DNA from: Candidatus Kuenenia stuttgartensis
Lineage (GTDB): Bacteria; Planctomycetota; Planctomycetia; Planctomycetales; Planctomycetaceae
Length of the DNA stretch: 56,583 nucleotides
Assembly (NCBI GenBank): GCA_945861865.1
Contig: CAMAWN010000012.1
Coordinates: 1 to 56,583 of the forward strand
Direction of reading: 5' to 3'
The notes beneath the pieces were generated by a model. The model made no database searches and had not been told where the DNA came from. It saw nothing but the letters and a program-made list of their open reading frames with translations. Below, in pieces: positions 50,201-56,583 of this stretch (position 1 is its first letter; each line of letters begins with the position of its first letter). The position numbers and the translations under genes were made by a program.

Positions 50201-53200
50201 CCGCTCAATTGACATCGCTCGATGGTGATGCCGATGGCATCGCCGGAGGCGATTTCAACTTCTGGTTCCAGTCCGGCACCACCATCTTTGTCGACAAGAC
50301 CTACGTCGGGACCGAGACGGGAGAACGTCTCACACCGTTCAACGATATTGGATCCGCATTGTCGCGAGCGGCGTCTCGAATCGTCGCGCCGATCAACGGT
50401 GCGGCAGGGATTTTGGACGGCGATTTCTTCACCATCAATGACGGCACGAATCTCACTCGTGTCTTTGAATTCAACCGCACGGATGTTGGCGGTGGAGTCA
50501 ATGGCTCCAACATCGCGATCAGCATTGATCCGACCGACCTCCCCTCGGACATCGCAACGGAGATTGCGGCCGTGATCGAAACACAGTGGGGGCTAGGCAA
50601 TATCCTCACTAGAGCCACTGCCACGGGTGATCATGTTGACCTGAGTAATCTCACCACGCTGGATGTGCAGCACTCGAACGGGTTGCTCAACGCGCCGAAC
50701 CTCGTGCGGATCGTCGGCAACAATGGCGCCGACCTGAGTTTGGCGAACGAGGGGGATGCGGTTCCCTACGTGATTGGCGTGGATAACTTTGGTGTGACCT
50801 TGGTTGATGGCCGGACATTCGACGTGCCTCAAGGTGTCACGGTGATGATCGATGCGGGGACCGTCATCAAGTTGCAAAACGCGAATATCGACGTGGGGAC
50901 TGACCCCAACGTGATTGGGGCCAACCGACAAGACGGCGCGTTGCAGATTTTCGGCACTCCCAAACAGTCCGGTACGCAAAACAACGCGGTGTATCTGACG
51001 TCGTTCCGCAATGATTCGATCGGCGGCGATTCGGATTCTGCGTCGGCCGGTCCGGTGGCCGGGCAATGGGGCGGAGTCATCTTCCGCCGCGATTCCGATA
51101 TGAACGACGCCGTTTTCGGTGACCAGGATGGTGCCAACGTCTTCCTGAACAGCATTTACCAAGCGGATCTCAGCTACGGCGGCGGAGCTGCCCCGACCGT
51201 CTTTTCGACGATTCATATCGTCAATGAGCGGCCGACGATTGCGTTCAGTCAGATCACTCATAGCGCGGACGCGGCGATCTCCGCCAATCCGAACAGCTTC
51301 GACGATTCGCTCGGTCGCATCGGCCCGGATATTCACGGGAATTCGCTCGCGTTCAACACGGTCAACGGCCTGCTGGTTCGCATCGACGCAACGGTCAATA
51401 GCCCGGCCGATCAGCTCGACGTCCGCGGTCGCTTCAACGATACCGACCTCACCCACGTCATCAGCAACCAACTGCTCATCACAGGGAATGCCGGCGGAGC
51501 GACCATCGTCAACGAAGTCCAGCAGCTCGATGTGCAGGGTTCGCCGGTCAGCGGCTTCTTCACGCTCACCTCCAGCGTCAGTGCCGTCACACCAATAAAC
51601 AGTACCACGCTGAATACGCCGATCACGGCAGTCCAAACGACCTTCTCAGTCGCCAATGCCACCGTGCTGCCGGGAGGATCTGTCTTTGTCGCCCCGTTCA
51701 ACATTCGAATTGACGGCGAAGAGATGCTGGTCACCAACAAGAACGGAAATGTTCTGACGGTCGTGCGCGGAGTGAACGGTACGGGTCCCAGCGTGGCACA
51801 TAACACAGGAGCAACCGTCGCTCGCTCGCGAATCACCACCGCACTGCCCCACGCCGCCTCGGCGGCTCAGATTCAATTGGCTTTGGAGTACATCGACGGG
51901 ATCGGTGAAGGAAAGGTTCGAGTCACCGGCGGCTCGATGACTCAAGCCCCCGCCAATATCGAATTCATTAGCTCATTAGGCAGCGCGAATCAGTTGAATC
52001 GGCTGTCGGTTCAGAACAGCCCGCCAGGCCAAATTGCGATCAGCGGCGGCAACGTGACCTTGACCAGAATCACTGCCGGTGGTGTGCAAACGGCGCGACC
52101 CGGTGGCCGATTGCAAATTGATCCGGGAGTCGTGGTCAAACTCAGCAAGGCTCGTATCGAAGGGGAACGTGGCTCGGCGCAATTGATCGCGGAAGGAACG
52201 TCGTCGCTGCCGGTCATCTTCACGTCATTGCAAGACGATCGCTTCGGCGGAGCCAGCGGCACATTCGATTCGTCCAACAACGGCGCTGTCGCCGCCAGCA
52301 GAGCCGATTGGGGCGGACTGTTCTTCGGTCAAGGAGGCCGCATCAACGTCGATCACGCCTACATCGCGTACGGTGGTGGTGAAGTTCCCATTGCTGGTGA
52401 CGATGCCAGTTTCGCCGCCATCGAAGTCCACGAAGCCGACCTCCGTCTGACGAACACGCTGTTCGAATTCAACGCGAACGGCGCGGATGGCAGCGCGAGA
52501 AACTTCCGGACGGGAAATGATGGTTCGGTGGTGTTCGTCAAAGGCGCGCAGCCCATCATCATCAACAACACGTTCCACAACAACGACGGCAGCGTCATCA
52601 GCATCGACGCCAACGCCATGAAGGCGCTCAACATCAAGGACACCGGCCGCACGACAGGTGAGGCAGACGTCTTCGATGAATTCGCCAACAACCAAGGACC
52701 GCTCGTCCGCTTGAACCGCATGGCCAACGACATTGCCGGCTTCAGCGGCGTGTTGGGGATGGAAGTCCGGGCGGCCGAGATCACTTCCGAGTCGGTCTGG
52801 GATGACACCGACATCGTGCATGTGGTCGAATCGGGCATCTTCTCGATCGACAACGTTCACACCGCTGGCGGATTGCGGCTGCAAAGCGCTCCGGATGCAA
52901 GTTTGGTGGTGAAGTTGGGTGCGGGGGCCGGGTTCGACATCGGCAATGCTGACAAGAACAACAACAACCAGCTCGATCTTCCCGATGATGGACCGCTGGA
53001 GATCAACGACCGCATCGGCGGCACGATGCAAATTGTCGGGGCACCTGGATTCCCAGTGGTGCTCACTTCGTTGCGCGATGATTCCGTAGGCGCGAGTCTG
53101 GACACGCGAGGCTTCCCGCAAACGGACACCAACGGCGACGGGATCGACGTCATCACCAATGCGACCGGTGCGCGGACGCCAGACGGAATTGATGACAAGA

Positions 53201-56200
53201 CCGGGTTGGCCTTTGCGGGGACGCAACCGGCGGCGGGCAATTGGGGCGAGATCGCCTTCGATAAGTACGCTCACGATCGCAACGTGATCGTCGTCAACGA
53301 ACTCGAAAAACCGCTCACCGGTGGTATCGACACCAACAACCGGCTGGTCAGCATTCTGGACAATACGGCAGAGTATTTGGGAAACCTCGCGCTGGATAAC
53401 AAGAGCGCAAATGAGAATCGCCGCGCGGGCTTCGAGCTGCATGGGCACATCGCGCAGGACGATCCGACGGATGTGGACATCTACAAATTCGTGGCGGATG
53501 GTGCCACGGAAATCTGGCTGGACATCGACTTTACCGATCCCGCGCTCGACACGATCATCGAGTTTGTTTCCGCGAATGGCACAATGTTGGCCCGCTCGCA
53601 GGACAACACCAATCTCACCTCCACTGCCAGCTTGACGCCATTGCCATTGCTGAAGAGTGCGAATCTGGGGAACGACTATTACACCACGACCGTTCGCGAT
53701 GCCGGCATGAGGCTGGTCACGCCGGGTGCCCAGGGATCGACGAACACCTATTTCATTCGAGTCCGCAGCAACACGGCGAACCTACTAAACATCAGCGACC
53801 TGAAAGGCGGCTTGACCAGCGGCGAATACCAATTGCAAGTCCGACTCGGTCAACGCGATGAGACTCCCGGTGTCTCGGTGAAGTTCGCCGATATCCGTTA
53901 TGCGACCAACGGCATTCATGTGAAGGGGTTGCCCTACCACAGTCCGCTCTTGGGGGAATCCTCCGAGACTGGAACGAACGACGCCACCAACAATACCGCT
54001 TCCGCGACAAACGCGATCAATCTCGGAAATCTGCTGTATTCTGATCGGGGTTCGCTCAGTGCCGGCGGCAATCTCCTCGATGAAGGCGACATTGACTTCT
54101 ATCGGTTCTCCATCGACATCAAGAAAATTCAGGAGATTGTCGGGATCAATGGTGGGCCACAGACTTGGGCGACCATCATCGACCTGGATTGGGCCGACGG
54201 TCTCACTCGGCCAGACACGACCATCGCGATCTTCCGGCACAATGGTCAGTTGGTTTACATGGGCCGCGAATCCAACGTGGCCGACGATCAGCCGGCTGCC
54301 GGACAGAACCAGGATCTGGATGATTTGACGCGAGGTTCGGTCGGCAAGTTCGACCCGTTCATCGGGACGGCGATGTTCGAGGAAGACTCCAATCAGGACA
54401 ATGTCAACGAGTACTATTACCTCGCGGTCGTGAACAATCAGCAGCAGCCGACGGCGCTGAACGCGAACTTCTTTAGCGGGTCCGCCAATGCCACGCGCAC
54501 CCGACTCGAACCGGTCACGTCGCTCAGACGACTCGCGGAAGACCACATCGGTTTCCAGGGCTACACATCCAACGGCACGAAGGTTGATCCGAGAAGCTTC
54601 GAGGACGTGAACAACAATGGACAGTACGACGCCGGCGTTGACCTGAACTACGACGGCAGCAATTCACTGACGATCAAGCCGCTGTTGGATATCACCAACG
54701 AAACCACGCTCGCTGCAAACGTTACGGACTTCGATTTGAGCGACGTCGTGTTGTTCGTGTCGCAGAACGACCAACTGCGGATGGTGAATCCGCTCACTGG
54801 GGCCAGCGTCGTTGTCTACGACACGCAACTCTCCGGCGGCAATTTCCCGACACGCGACATCGCGATGAGTTCGGACGGCATCCTGTTCGGCTATCAAAGC
54901 GTCGTGAATACCACCAACACCGTGGGCCGGCTGGTGCGACTCAACACCGGGACCGGGGCCGCCGTTTCGATTGGCAACGACGGCATCGCTGGCGAAAACC
55001 CGACGCAGACCAGCCAAGATCCCGCCGATACATCGGGCACTGCGGGTGGCAACGATTTCGACGACATCACGACCTCCAATAGCGTCGACGCGATGACCGT
55101 CGAACGAACAGGCGTGCCCAATGACCTGCCAACCTACATCGGTTGGTATTCGGTCAACGAAAACGGTTTGGATGCTTCCGACGCGCCGAGCGTGAACTCC
55201 AAGTTGTATCGCGCGAGCTTGACCACCGGAGCCGTCGCCAACGGCGGCAACGACAGCGGGTTTGGAGACATTCAATATGCGGGTGTCGGCTATGCCAGTG
55301 GCCTTGCCTCAGTGTCAAGTTCTTCGAACACGGGCTTCATTTATTTTCAATCCAAAGCGCCGGGGTTGGCTGGCGACGGAATGATGCTCGACCTGCAATT
55401 CTCCGCACCTGGACCAGACGACGCACGCGTCAACATTACGACTGCCACTGGAGTTGTGTCGGTTGAAATTGGTCGTAGCACGACCGCACAGGCGATCGTT
55501 AACGCGATTAACCAACACCCCACGGCGAGTCAGATGATGACCGCGTCGATTCGGAGTGCTGCTGGTTCCGGCGGGACTGCACCGGGAACAACCGGATCGG
55601 TCTCCGATGGGACAGCGACGGGCGGCGTTGGTGTTCCCCTGCGTGGGAACGTCACGGGCTTGTCGTTCAACACCGCCGAGCCAAATAACTTGGCAGCAAA
55701 CCGTCTCTACGGAGTTACGAGTGCTGGCGAATTGATTTGGATTGATCGGCTCACACCTGATTCATCATCTTCAACGATTGCGACCGCGACGCTCGTCACC
55801 GACTTCCTGAATTCCGTGGATGCCGACATTGTGACGGCACGGGGAGCAGGGTTCACCGGCTTCTCCGCTCTGACGCTGGGACCGCAGAATCTGCACGACG
55901 GATTGTTCCGTCAGACGCTGTTTGCGACCACGAACAATACTGTTGCTGGCGTCACGACGTCGCGGCTCATCGCGTTTGATATTGGTGGCGCGGACGACGG
56001 TGTCACGCTCGTCAACGCCTTCGGCAGCGACAACGAAACACAGACGATTACTTCAGATCGGACAAGCGGCACGTTCACGCTGGACTACACCTACCCGTTG
56101 ACCGGCGAAGTGCTCAAGACCGCACCGTTGAACTTCGACGCGACGGCCGCCCAAGTGAGAACTGCACTCTTGGGGATGGTGACCTCCGGAGGATTGTTCC

Positions 56201-56583
56201 CGTTTTTGGCAACGGACCTCCCGGTCGCCAACGTGACGGGCGGGCCGCTGAACACCACCCCCATCAACATCACGTTCCAAGGTTTCTACACCGACAAGGA
56301 CGTGGCACCGCTCACGCTCACGTCAATCGATCTGGCGGGTGGCACTGCGGCGAGTGTCGGCACCACCATCATCGGCGGCAACGGAGTGCGGGAATTTTCG
56401 TTCCGCGCTCTTGCAGGAGGAGCGGTCACCGGCCTGGCGTTCTCGAATCTCGACTTCAACCTCTGGCATCCGACGATGCGCAGGGGCGATTCCAATGTGG
56501 ATACTGTCGCCGGGTTAGACACCGGTCACGGTATCAACATCGCGTTCGACAATTCCCGAGCGCCACAGGACGAAGCTCAGACC
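47281..56583 (+). CDS. Giant secreted protein with metzincin protease, pre-peptidase and beta-helix regions (3' end outside window)
   Basis: One reading frame of 3,101 codons without a stop, running off the window. A basic N-terminus (residues 1-35, RRIRSSKRRLKRLSPQQHQK) is followed by PLEERCVMTVG (45-55), the LEPR-XLL-like motif of planctomycete giant exported proteins. A first pre-peptidase-type (PPC) domain is at about 330-420 (DLYRFEIPAGGG). The metzincin zinc site HEIGHSVGLGH is at 610-620, with AFMN as the Met-turn at 626-629. A second PPC-like domain (IDLYKFNVTQTGTF) is split by a beta domain at about 710-812. Beta-helix-like stretches lie at about 1160-1430 and 1600-1850 (VVVKLSKARIEGERG, VIFTSLQDDRFGG, DWGGLFFG), with more PPC-like units after (DVDIYKFVADG; DIDFYRFSIDIKK). 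Probably an exported, calcium-rich adhesin or protease. Confidence 0.9.
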   Translation, partial: MFFTPWLRSFSRRIRSSKRRLKRLSPQQHQKMLRGPIVVGAHAEPLEERCVMTVGPGLVSVAPNVGAFLNNNDIRTESPREFVFQFSPGHIININSLAAIEIVRSGGDGIFGAGGTAADVAVPAAYVDQLNSAEPNKIVYRFASTPVNDHYRIVIHGTGPGPVLMSDKGVFGDTINDAQQIGADETLDFRLDLGAQVVSVVPQPITRDGTGALVQADKQIHVFFNNDDLVDTPAVAENPAFYQLIDTKGTSATTDDTISLPTSVTYDQTLDRAVLTFASIPTGTYKLKIGSSQEGDDTTTTAVNLGTLFSGSGFTTTANLGDKSSGGIADPANADLYRFEIPAGGGIVTVKTTPSSTLNTFIDLLGGTGTSLGIPFTDNNTNGGIDTLTSGVLAEGTYFARITSSGAATVGSYLIDITVSNALAISDDNSSYLTATDLGVLGAAGKTLSATIHAQDGTADALGVTSATVSIPDMPGASDEPGHRDTPVEGSHGIGALGAPATPSAISVFNYNFDADYGSPVFGQVLKNQITEGQKARIRELFEVWSRDFGIQFVETAKAIGNSLQIVVGDPRAVDKTLPIGISVSAGSLLVLNTTTDESYGGGFMGVAMHEIGHSVGLGHAGELHAFMNGGGGSPNGETLYVEHDAVHMRNIYPLLSTDIDLYKFNVTQTGTFTAGVTAELKSSASLLDSALTLFRDPFATISSDFGSSGNVTVTFTSDSAGVVGNDIRLIINTSPFPAANVGVPTVSVSGHTITVTLDTTTPTTATQLETALNNNAAAALLINTSIAGPGGGGASVAGIATGTTLALGGGNREVVARNDDYNSNDAFLSTLLEPGTYYVGVTSTGNTNYDPTISNSGFGGNTDGAYDLQLSFSTPVSASLATLASPITTTIQTSFQVEDASFLPSVDSDRLSEDFVIQIGSEQMKVTHVAGKTVTVVRGTSPGTYPAGTAITSTSGLTLTDTDNELTASASATAQLTSLDGDADGIAGGDFNFWFQSGTTIFVDKTYVGTETGERLTPFNDIGSALSRAASRIVAPINGAAGILDGDFFTINDGTNLTRVFEFNRTDVGGGVNGSNIAISIDPTDLPSDIATEIAAVIETQWGLGNILTRATATGDHVDLSNLTTLDVQHSNGLLNAPNLVRIVGNNGADLSLANEGDAVPYVIGVDNFGVTLVDGRTFDVPQGVTVMIDAGTVIKLQNANIDVGTDPNVIGANRQDGALQIFGTPKQSGTQNNAVYLTSFRNDSIGGDSDSASAGPVAGQWGGVIFRRDSDMNDAVFGDQDGANVFLNSIYQADLSYGGGAAPTVFSTIHIVNERPTIAFSQITHSADAAISANPNSFDDSLGRIGPDIHGNSLAFNTVNGLLVRIDATVNSPADQLDVRGRFNDTDLTHVISNQLLITGNAGGATIVNEVQQLDVQGSPVSGFFTLTSSVSAVTPINSTTLNTPITAVQTTFSVANATVLPGGSVFVAPFNIRIDGEEMLVTNKNGNVLTVVRGVNGTGPSVAHNTGATVARSRITTALPHAASAAQIQLALEYIDGIGEGKVRVTGGSMTQAPANIEFISSLGSANQLNRLSVQNSPPGQIAISGGNVTLTRITAGGVQTARPGGRLQIDPGVVVKLSKARIEGERGSAQLIAEGTSSLPVIFTSLQDDRFGGASGTFDSSNNGAVAASRADWGGLFFGQGGRINVDHAYIAYGGGEVPIAGDDASFAAIEVHEADLRLTNTLFEFNANGADGSARNFRTGNDGSVVFVKGAQPIIINNTFHNNDGSVISIDANAMKALNIKDTGRTTGEADVFDEFANNQGPLVRLNRMANDIAGFSGVLGMEVRAAEITSESVWDDTDIVHVVESGIFSIDNVHTAGGLRLQSAPDASLVVKLGAGAGFDIGNADKNNNNQLDLPDDGPLEINDRIGGTMQIVGAPGFPVVLTSLRDDSVGASLDTRGFPQTDTNGDGIDVITNATGARTPDGIDDKTGLAFAGTQPAAGNWGEIAFDKYAHDRNVIVVNELEKPLTGGIDTNNRLVSILDNTAEYLGNLALDNKSANENRRAGFELHGHIAQDDPTDVDIYKFVADGATEIWLDIDFTDPALDTIIEFVSANGTMLARSQDNTNLTSTASLTPLPLLKSANLGNDYYTTTVRDAGMRLVTPGAQGSTNTYFIRVRSNTANLLNISDLKGGLTSGEYQLQVRLGQRDETPGVSVKFADIRYATNGIHVKGLPYHSPLLGESSETGTNDATNNTASATNAINLGNLLYSDRGSLSAGGNLLDEGDIDFYRFSIDIKKIQEIVGINGGPQTWATIIDLDWADGLTRPDTTIAIFRHNGQLVYMGRESNVADDQPAAGQNQDLDDLTRGSVGKFDPFIGTAMFEEDSNQDNVNEYYYLAVVNNQQQPTALNANFFSGSANATRTRLEPVTSLRRLAEDHIGFQGYTSNGTKVDPRSFEDVNNNGQYDAGVDLNYDGSNSLTIKPLLDITNETTLAANVTDFDLSDVVLFVSQNDQLRMVNPLTGASVVVYDTQLSGGNFPTRDIAMSSDGILFGYQSVVNTTNTVGRLVRLNTGTGAAVSIGNDGIAGENPTQTSQDPADTSGTAGGNDFDDITTSNSVDAMTVERTGVPNDLPTYIGWYSVNENGLDASDAPSVNSKLYRASLTTGAVANGGNDSGFGDIQYAGVGYASGLASVSSSSNTGFIYFQSKAPGLAGDGMMLDLQFSAPGPDDARVNITTATGVVSVEIGRSTTAQAIVNAINQHPTASQMMTASIRSAAGSGGTAPGTTGSVSDGTATGGVGVPLRGNVTGLSFNTAEPNNLAANRLYGVTSAGELIWIDRLTPDSSSSTIATATLVTDFLNSVDADIVTARGAGFTGFSALTLGPQNLHDGLFRQTLFATTNNTVAGVTTSRLIAFDIGGADDGVTLVNAFGSDNETQTITSDRTSGTFTLDYTYPLTGEVLKTAPLNFDATAAQVRTALLGMVTSGGLFPFLATDLPVANVTGGPLNTTPINITFQGFYTDKDVAPLTLTSIDLAGGTAASVGTTIIGGNGVREFSFRALAGGAVTGLAFSNLDFNLWHPTMRRGDSNVDTVAGLDTGHGINIAFDNSRAPQDEAQT

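Noticed and set aside
47305-53448. Several long minus-strand open frames (for example 47305-48159, 48622-50067, 50593-51636, 52225-53448)
   Set aside because: All lie opposite the continuous 3,101-codon plus-strand frame that carries recognisable domains; their translations are Arg/Val/Asp-rich and match nothing.
1-56583. tRNA, rRNA, riboswitch or insertion sequence
   Set aside because: No cloverleaf, no rRNA-like conserved stretch and no transposase reading frame was found on reading the intergenic DNA; a covariance-model search could still find a small RNA.

Overview
The window is chromosomal DNA from a member of the Planctomycetota. The evidence is a set of families concentrated in that phylum: three DUF1501 proteins, two PSCyt1/DUF1549/DUF1553 cytochrome-like proteins, a third membrane protein with a single PSCyt1-type haem motif, a giant secreted protein with an N-terminal LEPR-XLL-like motif, the short planctomycete type of FlgM, and many secreted or membrane proteins without known function. 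The coding sequence is GC-rich. I saw no rRNA, tRNA, CRISPR array, phage gene or transposase.

Layout. 1-3260 (+): the 3' part of topA, then plsY. 3288-7785 (-): a run reading flgM-like, fur-like, a dihydroorotate-dehydrogenase-like gene, an SMP-30-like sugar lactonase, comF and a small unknown gene, several joined by stop/start overlaps. 8375-10441 (+): a TolC-type outer-membrane lipoprotein. 10543-19128 (-): gltA (citrate synthase), an MscS channel with a long coiled coil, an SDR oxidoreductase, then a DUF1549/DUF1553 + DUF1501 pair. 19433-27231 (+): an ABC-F ATPase, a second DUF1549/DUF1553 + DUF1501 pair, an esterase remnant and a possible RidA-like protein. 27306-31979 (-): a beta-propeller glycosidase-like protein, a third DUF1501 protein and a leucine-rich-repeat protein, tightly packed. 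32565-34013 (+): a haem-motif membrane lipoprotein. 34016-34662 (-): DUF5989 and SxtJ, whose start codon overlaps the start codon of a divergent DUF456 gene (34661-35209, +). 35303-39526: small membrane or secreted proteins and a floA-nfeD membrane-microdomain pair. 39636-46889: an unknown anchored protein, a fused fatty-acid beta-oxidation enzyme, an unknown membrane protein, the YggS PLP protein, a secreted unknown protein and a class IV aminotransferase. 47281 to the end (+): one uninterrupted reading frame of 3,101 codons, still open at the edge, with a metzincin-type zinc protease motif followed by pre-peptidase-like and beta-helix-like regions.

How the genes relate. Housekeeping functions (topoisomerase, phospholipid acylation, citrate synthase, beta-oxidation, aminotransferase) are interleaved with cell-envelope and secreted planctomycete proteins. 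The DUF1549/DUF1553 + DUF1501 pairs are usual partners with no established reaction. floA and nfeD are a known functional pair.

The most unusual signal is a dispersed set of palindromic repeats. They belong to several sequence families, many opening with GTAG as REP elements do. They sit at gene 3' ends so often that their own TAG supplies the stop codon for at least five genes, and two further copies are embedded in frame inside protein-coding genes. The other main points are the giant metzincin protein, the overlapping head-to-head start codons, and the orphan SxtJ/DUF5989 pair.
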